Shown here: piece after piece, positions 42,364 through 51,776 of the stretch
Numbering within the stretch: position 1 is the stretch's first letter
How the letters are laid out: each line of letters starts with the position of its first letter
Origin: Croceimicrobium sp965279135
Lineage (GTDB): Bacteria; Bacteroidota; Bacteroidia; Flavobacteriales; Schleiferiaceae
Length of the DNA: 64,000 bases
Direction of reading: 5' to 3'
Assembly (NCBI GenBank): GCA_965279135.1
Contig: OZ257133.1
Coordinates: 682,001 to 746,000 of the forward strand
Position numbers and translations under genes: made by a program
Notes under the pieces: model-generated
Databases searched by the model: none
What the model was told of the DNA's origin: nothing
The model's input: only the letters and a program-made list of their open reading frames with translations

Positions 42364-43544
42364 TTAGGTTTGCGAAAATGAGATTTCATAAAGATAAATA
42401 CCTGATGATCAGGTGGGTATTGATCTTTGAAATAAGTCTCAGCGAGCTCCACATAATCCGGCCATTCTTCATCTTTAGCAAGTTCTTTGAGAATAACAGC
42501 ACTGAAAAGGTGCAAATTACCGAGTACAATACTATCCGTATGTTGAGAAGCTATCTGCTCCTGATAGAAACTTAAAAGGGAAGGGTTCCAGCCTTTCGAT
42601 TGATGCACAGAATATAAATCCTGATATATAGCTGGACTTTCCGGGCTTAAAAGAAAGAAGCGTTTTCGAGTTTCCAAGAAGCGTACAGTATCCAGGTCTG
42701 CTTCCAGTTTTAGCAAGTTTTTTAAGGTGTAATAGTTTTTTGGTTCGAGGAGGTCGGAAAGTCGGAAATATTCAAGCCCCTGAGCGATACTGTCAATTTC
42801 CATATAGCTTATTGCAACCATCCTGGCCGCATCCGCCTTGAGCTCCTTTGGCTCATAGAGTTCATAGGCTTTCTTCGCAGCTTTAATGCCTGCGGCATGC
42901 CGGTTTAATTGCAGGTTAGCGTAGGCTAGATTGTAGTAGCTGGTAGGGTAATCCGGTTTTAATTCCGTCGACTTTTCAAAAAGAGGGATGCTTCCACTAA
43001 AATCTTCAGCGAGCAATTTTGCATAAGCTAAACCATAAGCGGCCCAATGCTCATTTATTCCATTCTTAAAAGCAATCCCCATATGCATTTCCATATTCTT
43101 GAGCAGAACAGATTCTGGCATGGAACCACTGCTACCATACTTGAAATGCGTCTCCAGGTAATAGCGACCTAATGCATAGTGAAGTTCGAAATTTCCAGGG
43201 TCTTTTAGCAATAGGTTTTTAATGATTGAATCCGTATCAAATACGATCATTTCATAATCTCCATCTGCTTCACGTCTTAATTCAAGAAGAGTTTCATTTT
43301 CTTCGAGATCCTTCAAGGCAAAAAGCTCATGGTGAATACTTAGTATGAAAAAGTCCAGGAGGATATTCGTCTTAAGAATTACAATATCCGGTGACTGATT
43401 TTCAGGATCGGCCTTTTCTAAAAGTGAGAAGGCAGATTTATACTGCCTGGCCGCAATCATTTTCTCCGCTTTCTGGATAGAAGATTGACTGTAGCCACTA
43501 CAGGCTAGGAGGCAGCTAAGGATGAAAGCATTAATCTGTTTCAT
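42360..43544 (-). CDS. Secreted/periplasmic TPR-repeat protein
   Basis: 394 residues with signal peptide MKQINAFILSCLLACSGYSQ (the Cys could also be a lipobox). TPR-like helices run through most of it: SIQKAEKMIAARQYKSAFSLLEKA, FELHYALGRYYLE, EHWAAYGLAYAKLLAEDFSGSIPLFEKSTELKPDYPTSYYNLAYANLQLNRH-type units. It has no catalytic motif. It overlaps the archaemetzincin gene by 14 bases, so it probably serves as scaffold for that surface or periplasmic system (inference). Confidence 0.8.
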   Translation of the reverse strand: MKQINAFILSCLLACSGYSQSSIQKAEKMIAARQYKSAFSLLEKADPENQSPDIVILKTNILLDFFILSIHHELFALKDLEENETLLELRREADGDYEMIVFDTDSIIKNLLLKDPGNFELHYALGRYYLETHFKYGSSGSMPESVLLKNMEMHMGIAFKNGINEHWAAYGLAYAKLLAEDFSGSIPLFEKSTELKPDYPTSYYNLAYANLQLNRHAAGIKAAKKAYELYEPKELKADAARMVAISYMEIDSIAQGLEYFRLSDLLEPKNYYTLKNLLKLEADLDTVRFLETRKRFFLLSPESPAIYQDLYSVHQSKGWNPSLLSFYQEQIASQHTDSIVLGNLHLFSAVILKELAKDEEWPDYVELAETYFKDQYPPDHQVFIFMKSHFRKPK

Positions 43545-44229
43545 GCCTTGAAGGTAGGGAAGATTCCTGCATTCCTATATCCCTTTTACATTCATTACAG
43601 AGATCAGCATTCACCTGGTCCACAGTACGTATAGTTTCGGCGGCGTCGGCCATTACACAGCCATGATTTTCGCAGTGGGGAAGGCCGAGGTTATGACCAA
43701 TTTCATGAATGGCGACTTTTAAAAGTCGTTCCTTGAATTTATAACTCGGAGCGCGATGCAATCTGAAAGTTGATACTATGCAGCTTGGACCCGGACGGTA
43801 ACCTAATCCAAAAATCCCCCAATCTGAGTATCGGCTTTCCGGAGCTTTTATACGACCGAAGGCGTCTTTTTTAGTAGTTGATATGTCTTTGTGGGTTAAG
43901 CCAATAATATGATCGATGCTATCAGGCTTCATTTCTTTTAAGTAAATCAGTAAGGAATCCGCGCGATATCTTGGGGATTTGATGTTTACAAAAGCCTTTC
44001 CAGGTAGATCTTTAGCGTCAAGGATATGAACTTTGGTTCCATAGTTAGACCTCAGTTTTTCCGCGACCATTTTACTGAGATTCACATCGAAATTTTCAAA
44101 AGGGACGATAGCCAATACCCGGTCGGAGACATTTTTATGAGTAAGGTATTTTGGTGCAGATTTGACTATGAACACCAGGATTAAGAGGGGAAGTAATACC
44201 CTAAAGCAATTATGAATGAGTTTTAACAT
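43531..44229 (-). CDS. Archaemetzincin-like zinc metalloprotease, membrane-anchored
   Basis: 232 residues. An N-terminal helix (CFRVLLPLLILVFIVKSA) anchors it. The active site is HEIGHNLGLPHCENHGCVM near residue 170, followed 17 residues later by CNEC: this is the archaemetzincin pattern HExxHxxGxxHC-x4-CxM-x17-CxxC, with a second zinc. GLGYRPGPSCIVSTFRLHR upstream also fits. Archaemetzincins are putative aminopeptidases, best known from archaea and vertebrates and sparse in bacteria. Adjacent to an M74-like lipoprotein and a TPR protein. Confidence 0.85.
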   Translation of the reverse strand: MLKLIHNCFRVLLPLLILVFIVKSAPKYLTHKNVSDRVLAIVPFENFDVNLSKMVAEKLRSNYGTKVHILDAKDLPGKAFVNIKSPRYRADSLLIYLKEMKPDSIDHIIGLTHKDISTTKKDAFGRIKAPESRYSDWGIFGLGYRPGPSCIVSTFRLHRAPSYKFKERLLKVAIHEIGHNLGLPHCENHGCVMADAAETIRTVDQVNADLCNECKRDIGMQESSLPSRHETD

Positions 44230-44232
44230 GGC

Positions 44233-44958
44233 TTAAGATTGTAGGGTGAAATCAATGTGATAGTGATCGTCATGAAATTGGTCAACTCTTGGAGTAAGGT
44301 AGCGGGCAAAATAGATACCACGCGCCTTTACCTCCTGCCCGGATTTGCTACGGTAAAAATCATCTTTTAGATCAATCTGCAGTAAAACTTTCTTAATCCT
44401 TAAACCATTCTTTCGCGCCGCATCATCAAGGGCCAGAATGTGCTTAGCCATTGTTTCAAAGTCAATTTCGACTTTGGAATTAAAGCTCAACTTACCATCG
44501 CCATCAAATTCTAAAAAGTAATGCCAGAGACCTAAGTGATCCAGCAGAGTGTATTGCTGATCTCCTATTTTCTTAGGGACCATGAAGTCTACGCTTAATC
44601 CATTTTGATGGGTACGATGTATCAGCTGTTTTCCTCCTTCATCGGTAGAGCATTCCATAAATTTAAACTGTTTACCAGGACAGCTTTGCTCACAAATTGA
44701 ATAGGCTTCTATTAAGGTGTGATAAAGTCTAGAATTGACATAGCCATTGCCGAAAAGGTAATAACTCGTAATACTGAAGTATTTAGCATTGTTTAGTCTA
44801 TAATCCATGAGGTAGCCCTTTTCTAAACTCCCATTACCCGGACTGCCATGTGATGTGCTTTGACCAGAATTGCTATGAAAAAATTGCGGCATGCATGCAA
44901 CCGCCAGTACCATTAATAGCAAGATCAAAATGATTTGCTTCAATTTTAGCTTCCTCAT
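44233..44958 (-). CDS. Lipoprotein with M74-like (penicillin-insensitive murein endopeptidase) domain
   Basis: 241 residues. The lipobox LAVAC at about residues 18-22 marks a lipoprotein. SHGSPGNGSLEKG resembles the MepA start; IHRTHQNGLSVDFMVPK holds the H-x3-G-x3-D zinc ligands of LAS-type peptidases, and DQFHDDHYHIDF supplies the closing H-x-H. MepA cleaves D-Ala-meso-DAP cross-links. The domain is more divergent than E. coli MepA, so substrate specificity is uncertain. Three bases separate it from the archaemetzincin gene. Confidence 0.75.
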   Translation of the reverse strand: MRKLKLKQIILILLLMVLAVACMPQFFHSNSGQSTSHGSPGNGSLEKGYLMDYRLNNAKYFSITSYYLFGNGYVNSRLYHTLIEAYSICEQSCPGKQFKFMECSTDEGGKQLIHRTHQNGLSVDFMVPKKIGDQQYTLLDHLGLWHYFLEFDGDGKLSFNSKVEIDFETMAKHILALDDAARKNGLRIKKVLLQIDLKDDFYRSKSGQEVKARGIYFARYLTPRVDQFHDDHYHIDFTLQS

Positions 44959-45060
44959 GTTCCCTGTTTAAAATGTAACGGGAGGAGGAGCTTTTTTAGT
45001 TTTTACTGAAATCGATATTCCTATTCCTTCGAGTAAATAGTCATTCATCAAATAGAAGGA

Positions 45061-46305
45061 CTATTCATGCCTTAAGCTTTCAATCGGATCTAGCCTACTA
45101 GCTTTGAGAGCTGGATAGAAACCTGATAATAGTCCTACTGCAAAACAAAGTGAAACCGCTAAACTCATCCAGGCCCAAGGAATGATAAAGGATCCATCAA
45201 AGGCGTAGGAAACAATGTTGCCGATAAGTATGCCGAGCAATATCCCAGCCAATCCACCCATCAGACAAATGGTGATTGCCTCTACCAAGAATTGACTTAA
45301 AATGGCGTTGGATTTTGCGCCAATTGCTTTTCGTACTCCAATCTCTCGGGTGCGATCAGTAACGGAAACCAACATGATATTCATAAGCGCTATTGCCGCA
45401 CTAAACAGGGTAATAGCAGCAATTATTATTACCGCTAGACTAAGGTATTTTAGATTATCGATAAGACTCTCACTAAGGCTATCGCTTTGAATGATATGGA
45501 AATTTGTTTCTTCCTTAGGATTGAGCTTCCGCACGGCACGCATTGTTGCCGTTGATTCATCAACAACTGCATCCAGGTTGGTGCTTTCCAAAGCCATGAC
45601 GTTTATTGCAAAACTCCTGTTTCCAGTGGCGTAGCGTGATCTGGCTTTGGTTATAGGTATGATAATCGATTTGTCTCCTCCGAACCCGAATGAATTTCCT
45701 TTAGGAGCGAGTACGCCTACAATCCGGTAACGGGTTTCTCCCACTCGGAGGAACTTGCCAATGGGGTTTTCTTTAGGAAAAAGCCCACTTACTACTTCCT
45801 GACCAATAACCGCCACCGCGGAAGCGTCGGCAACATCATTGGAGCTGAGGTTTCGACCGCTTTCAATTTCATATCCTCCAGTGACCAGAAAGTTTTCATC
45901 TGCGGCAATCAAGGATATATTCGGATTGGTCTTTTTACCCTGGTAGCTGGCCTGAGCAATACCGGTGGCCACAAAAGAAACGCTGCTTTTTGCTTGTGTT
46001 ACAGGCATTTTCTCCTTAAACCGCATTGCCTCATAATAGGTAATACTCGGGTAGTTTTTTGGTCTTTCGCCATCCTGTCCAATCCTTATATTCGGTCCCC
46101 GGTTTTGAATGGTGAAAGTGTTTGCCCCAAGCAAGGCAAATTGTCCGGTAAGAGCAGACTTCATCGCGTCTACCGAAGTTAGAATCCCGACTAATGCGGT
46201 AATACCAATCGCAATAATTAGCGCCGTAATTATGGTACGTAGGGCCTGGCTTTTTATACTTTGCAAGGCAATTTTGAAATACTCGAAAAAGAGGCCTTTT
46301 CTCAT
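45061..46305 (-). CDS. MacB-like ABC transporter permease
   Basis: 414 residues of the FtsX/MacB permease type without an ATPase domain: helix 1 is ALRTIITALIIAIGITALVGIL, a periplasmic domain follows (residues ~50-270), then three helices with NIMLVSVTDRTREIGVRKAIGAKSNAILSQFLVEA. It resembles the permease at 31.3 kb but is clearly different in sequence and has no adaptor or channel next to it. Whether it exports peptides, lipids or drugs cannot be told. Confidence 0.87.
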   Translation of the reverse strand: MRKGLFFEYFKIALQSIKSQALRTIITALIIAIGITALVGILTSVDAMKSALTGQFALLGANTFTIQNRGPNIRIGQDGERPKNYPSITYYEAMRFKEKMPVTQAKSSVSFVATGIAQASYQGKKTNPNISLIAADENFLVTGGYEIESGRNLSSNDVADASAVAVIGQEVVSGLFPKENPIGKFLRVGETRYRIVGVLAPKGNSFGFGGDKSIIIPITKARSRYATGNRSFAINVMALESTNLDAVVDESTATMRAVRKLNPKEETNFHIIQSDSLSESLIDNLKYLSLAVIIIAAITLFSAAIALMNIMLVSVTDRTREIGVRKAIGAKSNAILSQFLVEAITICLMGGLAGILLGILIGNIVSYAFDGSFIIPWAWMSLAVSLCFAVGLLSGFYPALKASRLDPIESLRHE

Positions 46306-46341
46306 GGTCCTAAAGTACGATAATGCACTTATTTAAAAATC

Positions 46342-48771
46342 TTGAATCAAACAACTTCAAATAAGAGTTTTAAAGATAGCAATCCCTTGCTTGTATTGGG
46401 CTGGGATGGTGCAGAATGGTCGATGATCCGGGGCTTATGTGAAGCGGGGAAAATGCCCCATTTGCAGAGCTTTTTAGAGCATGGTACTTCGGCAAATATT
46501 GCGAGTCTGCAACCCATGCTTAGTCCATTACTTTGGACTACCATGGTAACTGGAAAGCGGGCGCATGATCATGGGATTCTAGGTTTTGTGGAAAACAGTC
46601 TCGAAGGTCCCAGGGCGATTTCAAACCTACAACGAAAGGTTCCCGCTTTGTGGAATATCCTATCCGAATCCGGTTTGAAATGTCAGGTACTAAATTGGTG
46701 GCCTTCAAATCCCGCCGAGAAAATCAAGGGGCAGTTCGTTTCTAACTTGGCATTTAGTGCAGGTTCGCTTAGAGGTCAAACCTGGCCGGCTGATCTAGCA
46801 GAATTACTGAAGCAAAAAAAATCCAGTCCCGAAGATTTGGATGAAGGTGTTCTAAGAGGTTTTTTCCCTTATCACACCAGTTCTGCTTTACGAGAAGATG
46901 ACTTAGTAGAAAAGATAGCTCGGATTTTGGCCCGCACAAAGCATCAGTTTGATGTGTCTATGGAGCTTCTTTCCATGGAATCGGATTGCCGGTTCTTCTA
47001 TTTTGAGGCCCTCGATCAGATTCAACATCTGGCCGGAAAGTTTGTGGAGGACAATGATTCGCCATATCAATTCATTGTTGAGGCAGCTTATCGCTGGCAT
47101 GATGAAATGCTGGGTTCCTTCTTGAATCGAGCAAAAGGACATAATGTGATGATTATGTCTGATCATGGTTTCAACCTTCGTTCGTCTAAGGCTGAGCTTA
47201 TGCCTGAGTTGCCAGCAGCCTTAGCGCTGGATCATCAACCTTATGCATTTTTTGCTGCCGCCGGTCCGGATGTAGATGTGGAGTCTGAAATTTTTGGAAT
47301 GTCCTTACTGGATATCACGCCAACCTTGTTGCATTATTTCAAGTTGCCACAAGGGAAGGATATGTCCGGTCGCAAACAGAGCGTTTTTTCTTTTCAGCAC
47401 CCTTTGAGTTTCATTCCTAGTTGGGATGGACTATTGGATATTAGGTTTCAGTTTCCTGAAAAGCATCAATCTCTGGAAAGTATCAAGGATTTGGAGGAAT
47501 TGGAATACATCGATTTATCTGGGAATGATTTAAAGTCGGGTATTGAGGAAGAGCAGGATTATAATAGAGCGGTAAGCCTTAAGGAGGTGGGTCGGTTCCA
47601 GGAAGCCCAACAGATATCTGAGCACTATCGAACATCAAGTCCTAAACCCTATCGTTGGCAAATTTTACACGCCAGACTGTTTACCGCACTTAATGATCAG
47701 GAAGGATGGGTAGAATTCCAGCAAAGCTTAAGTCAGGAGCAGAAACTTGATCCTCACTTGCTTTTTAATAAAGCCCTAATGCTATTGCAAGCTGGTCAGG
47801 CAGAAGATGCTCTTTTGGTTTTTCAAGCGATGGAAGAAAAGGGGATGGGGACTAGTGCCTTAGGTTTGGAAATGGGACAGGCTTTGTTTCTTGCGGGAGA
47901 ATTAAAAGCTGCAGAAAAGCAAATTGATAAAGTTCTGGCCCTGAATAGTGATTCTGCAGCGGCATTAAACTCTAAGGCACAAATAGCCTTTGCGCTCGGT
48001 GAAGAGGAAGACTTTAAGATTTGGGCTAACCGATCCTTACAGTTAAAAATGCATCAGCCCCAATTACATTACTTGTGGGCTAGTTTGTATTTTGAGAATG
48101 GAGATCAGGAGTCTGCTCAAAAGGCGCTGCAATTTTGTTTGCAGATAGCGCCCAGGCATCAAAAAGCACTTGCGCTAATGGAGCAATTAAGTGGAAAGGT
48201 TCAGAAATCATGGACTTATGTGGTAAGTGGGTTTCCACGTTCCGGCACTAGTTTTATGATGAGCTTGTTACAGCAATCAGGATTTTCAATCATAAGTGAT
48301 AATCACCGTTCAGCAGATGAACATAATCCCAGAGGATATTTTGAATGGGAAGAACTTAAAAATATTAGCGATTCTTCAAAATCATTGATGGATACCCATG
48401 GTAAAACCATAAAAGTAGTTGCCCCCCTATTACCCTATTTACCAGCGGATAGAGCCTATAGAGTGATATGGATGGATCGTCCGACATTAGAGCTTATTCT
48501 CTCGCAGGCGAAGATGAAGGGGGAGCCAACCGACCTGCAGAACTTTCCGTTTCGCAAGGGTCAACAATTAGAAGAGGAAAAGAAACGTTTGCAAACGTGG
48601 CTCAATCAGCAACCTAATGTGGAGTGGATTGAAATATCCTATCCGAAGCTAATGCAGGAAAGTTATCCGGATGAATTAGAAAGGTTGACCCATTTCCTGG
48701 ATAGGGAAATAAGTTCTGAACACTGGGAAATTGCCGCTGATCCACAATTGCATCGCAACAAAATTGGCTAG
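46342..48771 (+). CDS. Three-domain protein: type I phosphodiesterase + TPR + sulfotransferase
   Basis: 809 residues, TTG start (the first in-frame ATG comes after the catalytic Asp). Residues ~15-360 are an alkaline-phosphatase-superfamily domain: VLGWDGAEW (metal Asp), LLWTTMVTGKRAHDHGI (Thr nucleophile) and MIMSDHGFN (metal Asp-His). Residues ~400-610 are TPR helices. From ~622 comes VVSGFPRSGTSFMMSLLQ, the PAPS 5'-phosphosulfate loop, and a later VIWMDRP segment in the place of the 3'-phosphate site. No signal peptide or helix, so cytoplasmic. It may use the PAPS made by cysDNC. The combination is unusual; substrate unknown. Confidence 0.8.
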   Translation: MNQTTSNKSFKDSNPLLVLGWDGAEWSMIRGLCEAGKMPHLQSFLEHGTSANIASLQPMLSPLLWTTMVTGKRAHDHGILGFVENSLEGPRAISNLQRKVPALWNILSESGLKCQVLNWWPSNPAEKIKGQFVSNLAFSAGSLRGQTWPADLAELLKQKKSSPEDLDEGVLRGFFPYHTSSALREDDLVEKIARILARTKHQFDVSMELLSMESDCRFFYFEALDQIQHLAGKFVEDNDSPYQFIVEAAYRWHDEMLGSFLNRAKGHNVMIMSDHGFNLRSSKAELMPELPAALALDHQPYAFFAAAGPDVDVESEIFGMSLLDITPTLLHYFKLPQGKDMSGRKQSVFSFQHPLSFIPSWDGLLDIRFQFPEKHQSLESIKDLEELEYIDLSGNDLKSGIEEEQDYNRAVSLKEVGRFQEAQQISEHYRTSSPKPYRWQILHARLFTALNDQEGWVEFQQSLSQEQKLDPHLLFNKALMLLQAGQAEDALLVFQAMEEKGMGTSALGLEMGQALFLAGELKAAEKQIDKVLALNSDSAAALNSKAQIAFALGEEEDFKIWANRSLQLKMHQPQLHYLWASLYFENGDQESAQKALQFCLQIAPRHQKALALMEQLSGKVQKSWTYVVSGFPRSGTSFMMSLLQQSGFSIISDNHRSADEHNPRGYFEWEELKNISDSSKSLMDTHGKTIKVVAPLLPYLPADRAYRVIWMDRPTLELILSQAKMKGEPTDLQNFPFRKGQQLEEEKKRLQTWLNQQPNVEWIEISYPKLMQESYPDELERLTHFLDREISSEHWEIAADPQLHRNKIG

Positions 48772-48809
48772 TCCACACCTTTTATAGATTTTTGCCCAGT
48801 TTTAGTTTT

Positions 48810-49658
48810 ATGAAGGATAAAAAGAAAGAGGAAAGTTTAAAGTATCTAGGTGCGATTGGTGGGTTGCTAGCAGCTTATGGAGCAGATGCGCAAATCACTT
48901 ATGTGGATATTGCCGACACCACTTTGAACACCAATAATGCGACCTGGAATCTGAATATTGATGCTGACACGGCTGGGGTGATCGATTATCGCTTCATCCA
49001 GTTTGTGGATACTTCTATTTTCAATGTTAGTGGAACCTTCATTCAATCTCTAGGGCTAGCAGGGAATTCCGTTTTAGGTCTGGATTATGGAAATTATGCC
49101 TATCCATTTAATTTAAGTCCAGGCGATACCATTGGCTCCGGTAAACCATTTAAAGGATCAGGTGGTGGTAATGCTTTGGGGCAGTTGGCCTTAGAGATCA
49201 GCGGGAGTGGTCAGATAAATGATAAGTTTAATGGAGCGATAGATGGGTTAATTGGTTTGCGTTTTCGAGCAGAGGTCAATGATACCATTCGAAACTTCTA
49301 CGGTTGGGTAAGAGTAGATGTTGCGGCGGATTACAAATCTGTTACCATTAAGGACTACGCCTATAACACAGAATTTGGCGAACAGATTAGGGCTGGGGAA
49401 GGGTCTCCCTGGATAGGCATTGAGGAATACGAGGAAGATCGATTTGGATTAAAGCAGTTGGATGAAGAGCTGTTTTTTGAAGTGCCCTTTCCTCAAGCTC
49501 AACTGCAAATTTTAAACCTCGGCGGGTCTTTGGTTCTTGAAAAGGATTATGAAGAAGGAATGCACCAATTCGATTTAAATCAACTCCCTAAGGGAATTTA
49601 TATAGCCCGAGTAAGTTCTAAGGTTTATAGTGAAGACTTAAAAGTGATTTCCTATTAA
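48810..49658 (+). CDS. Secreted protein with T9SS type A sorting tail
   Basis: 282 residues from ATG 48810. The N-terminus KDKKKEESLKYLGAIGGLLAAYGADAQ is a polar-start signal region as seen in other Bacteroidota T9SS proteins. The middle domain includes NLNIDADTAGVIDYRF, GLRFRAEVNDTIRNFYGWVRVDV, a beta-sandwich of unknown function. The last ~75 residues are a Por-type sorting domain (LQILNLGGSLVLEKDY, FDLNQLPKGIYIARV). A codon TTG 48792 upstream is in frame but lies in the promoter region. Confidence 0.8.
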   Translation: MKDKKKEESLKYLGAIGGLLAAYGADAQITYVDIADTTLNTNNATWNLNIDADTAGVIDYRFIQFVDTSIFNVSGTFIQSLGLAGNSVLGLDYGNYAYPFNLSPGDTIGSGKPFKGSGGGNALGQLALEISGSGQINDKFNGAIDGLIGLRFRAEVNDTIRNFYGWVRVDVAADYKSVTIKDYAYNTEFGEQIRAGEGSPWIGIEEYEEDRFGLKQLDEELFFEVPFPQAQLQILNLGGSLVLEKDYEEGMHQFDLNQLPKGIYIARVSSKVYSEDLKVISY

Positions 49659-49659
49659 A

Positions 49660-50877
49660 TCACTGTTTCTTTTCCACTAAACCGGCCATATCCAATATTT
49701 CATCAGCTATTGCTAAGCTGGCCGTAGCGGCTGGTGAAGGAGCATTTAAAACGTGCACTGAGTTTCCGAACTTTTCAATCTTAAAGTCATCCACCAAGTC
49801 CCCGTTGTATTTTAAAGCTTGAGCTCGTACGCCGGCTCTAACGGGACGAATATCTTCCAATTGTAAATCTGGAATCATCTTTCGCAAGGCATCAAGAAAT
49901 AGCTTTTTGGAAAAAGCTCTTTTCATTTCTTCCATACCCTGTCTGGCGTGTCTACTAAATAGCTTCCAGGTTCCTGCATAGCTTAAGGATTCTATTGTAT
50001 CATTCCAGTTAAAGGATGTTGGAGTATATCCTTCTCTTTTAAATGAGAAAACGGCATTCGGGCCGCATTCAACGCTTTGATCCACCATTCTGGTAAAATG
50101 AACTCCCAGAAATGGGAAATCCGGATCCGGAACAGGGTAAATAAGATGCTTTACTTTATGGCGTGCTTCCTCAGTGAGTTCGTAATAGTCTCCTCTAAAG
50201 CCAATAATCTTCATATCAGGTTTAGCACCCTCTTTTCGCGCCAGGCGGTCGCTTTGTAGGCCTGCGCAGAAAATCTTCCGTTTGCTGTAAAATGTACCCT
50301 TGCTGGTTTTAATACCTTCCTTTCCATCCTCCGTAAAACTGCTTAAGAATTTGGTGTCCAGCATTAACGTACTCTCCGGATTTATTCCTTGTATCAATTC
50401 AACCAGTTTCGAGCACATACCCACATAATCGATAATTCCGGTAACCGGCACCCGAATCGCTTTAACTCCACGTGCATGAGGTTCAATTTCTCGAATTGCC
50501 TCAGGACCTATAATCTCGATTCCTTCAATTCCGTTCTCTATACCGCGTTGAAAAATCTTCTCCAAACCGGGCACCTCTCGATCCTCGGTAGCGAGAATGA
50601 TTTTTCCACAGATATCGTGGTTTACCCCATGCTCTTTAGCAAAGGCTACAATTTGCTTCCGGCCATTGGTGCAGTTTAAAGCCTTAAAGCTTCCCGGTTT
50701 ATAATAGATTCCTGAATGGATTACTCCGGAATTGCGTCCGGTTTGATGAGCGCCAAGATGATCTTCCTTCTCAAGTATCGCTATACGATGTTCTGGATAA
50801 GCCAATTGGTACTTATAGGCAGTTGAAATCCCTACAATTCCTCCTCCGACTACAATAAGATCATAGTTGTTCTCCAT
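49660..50877 (-). CDS. lhgO: L-2-hydroxyglutarate oxidase
   Basis: 405 residues. The FAD-binding Rossmann motif DLIVVGGGIVGISTAY is at the N-terminus; HLGAHQTGRNSGVIHSGIYYKPGS is the LhgO hallmark; VPVTGIIDYVGMCSKL and GPNAVFSFKREGY follow. It oxidises L-2-hydroxyglutarate, a side product of malate and lactate dehydrogenases, to 2-oxoglutarate, giving electrons to the membrane quinone pool. It converges with the T9SS protein gene, one base apart. Confidence 0.95.
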   Translation of the reverse strand: MENNYDLIVVGGGIVGISTAYKYQLAYPEHRIAILEKEDHLGAHQTGRNSGVIHSGIYYKPGSFKALNCTNGRKQIVAFAKEHGVNHDICGKIILATEDREVPGLEKIFQRGIENGIEGIEIIGPEAIREIEPHARGVKAIRVPVTGIIDYVGMCSKLVELIQGINPESTLMLDTKFLSSFTEDGKEGIKTSKGTFYSKRKIFCAGLQSDRLARKEGAKPDMKIIGFRGDYYELTEEARHKVKHLIYPVPDPDFPFLGVHFTRMVDQSVECGPNAVFSFKREGYTPTSFNWNDTIESLSYAGTWKLFSRHARQGMEEMKRAFSKKLFLDALRKMIPDLQLEDIRPVRAGVRAQALKYNGDLVDDFKIEKFGNSVHVLNAPSPAATASLAIADEILDMAGLVEKKQ

Positions 50878-50911
50878 CTCTGAAACTTTTGGCGAAAATA
50901 AGAAGCCTAGT

Positions 50912-51703
50912 TCATGCGAGGGTCAGTTTTAGGCCATCATAAGCCAAATTTCTGCCGGAGGGCATATTTTGCTCGATATCTTCGTGTTTGCCCATCTGAT
51001 GACTGATATGAGTCGCAAACATTTGAGGAACTCCAATCTGATCGGCAACCGCTATCGCCTGTTCCAGGTTAAAATGAGAATGGTGTTTTTCCTGTCTTAG
51101 GGCATTAAGAATGAGCACTTCCAGATTGTCTAACTTTGACCATTCACTGTCTGGAATTCGATCAACATCGGTTAGATAAGCTAAGGGTCCAAATCGAAAA
51201 CCGGTTACAGGTAGGTCCCAATGCCAAAGGGCGAGAGGCTCTATTTCTATGGCGCCGATGCTAAATGCTTTTTCAGGGAGTCGCACAAAATGAATTTGAG
51301 GAAGGCCAGGGTAATCGGAATTATTAAAAATATAGGAGTACTGCTCTCTTAATCGATTTTCTACTCTTTCGCTGCAATAGATAGGGATAGGGTGCTTTTG
51401 TAAAAAGTTAATTGCCCTTAACTCATCCAGGCCGGCGGTATGGTCTTGATGTTCATGGGTGATAAGAACGGCATCAAGATCGTGCGTATTACTGCGCAGA
51501 AGTTGTTGACGTAAGTCAGGTCCCGCATCCACCAAAATTCTCGTTGTACCTCTTTCTACCAGAAAGCTACTTCTAAGACGCTTGTCATGGGGGTCGGTAG
51601 ATTGGCAAACTTCACAAGTGCATCCAATTACCGGAACACCTTGTGAGGTGCCGCTTCCGAGAACTTCAAAATGCCAGGAGTTTCCTTGTTTATTTGGCTT
51701 CAA
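50912..51703 (-). CDS. MBL-fold metallo-hydrolase (PhnP-like)
   Basis: 263 residues. GSGTSQGVPVIGCTCEVCQS has the CxCxxC-type zinc knuckle typical of PhnP-like hydrolases; THEHQDHTAGLDELR is the HxHxDH metal site; later ligands are LTDVDRIP and THISHQMG. The family hydrolyses cyclic phosphodiesters. No phosphonate genes are close. The promoter is back to back with the next gene. Confidence 0.88.
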   Translation of the reverse strand: MKPNKQGNSWHFEVLGSGTSQGVPVIGCTCEVCQSTDPHDKRLRSSFLVERGTTRILVDAGPDLRQQLLRSNTHDLDAVLITHEHQDHTAGLDELRAINFLQKHPIPIYCSERVENRLREQYSYIFNNSDYPGLPQIHFVRLPEKAFSIGAIEIEPLALWHWDLPVTGFRFGPLAYLTDVDRIPDSEWSKLDNLEVLILNALRQEKHHSHFNLEQAIAVADQIGVPQMFATHISHQMGKHEDIEQNMPSGRNLAYDGLKLTLA

Positions 51704-51723
51704 AATTTCGCCGATTTACCCTT

Positions 51724-51731
51724 CAAACATA
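51724..51731 (-). promoter_or_regulatory. -7 box for the MBL hydrolase gene
   Basis: The minus strand reads TATGTTTG (full match), 21 bases before ATG 51703. Confidence 0.5.
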
Positions 51732-51741
51732 GCTATTCTAT

Positions 51742-51749
51742 TACTTTTG
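51742..51749 (+). promoter_or_regulatory. -7 box for the 51777 gene
   Basis: TACTTTTG, 28 bases before the ATG. The two -7 boxes face away from each other and are only 10 bases apart. Confidence 0.52.
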
Positions 51750-51776
51750 TTAGGATAAACCTCTGTTTGATTATTT

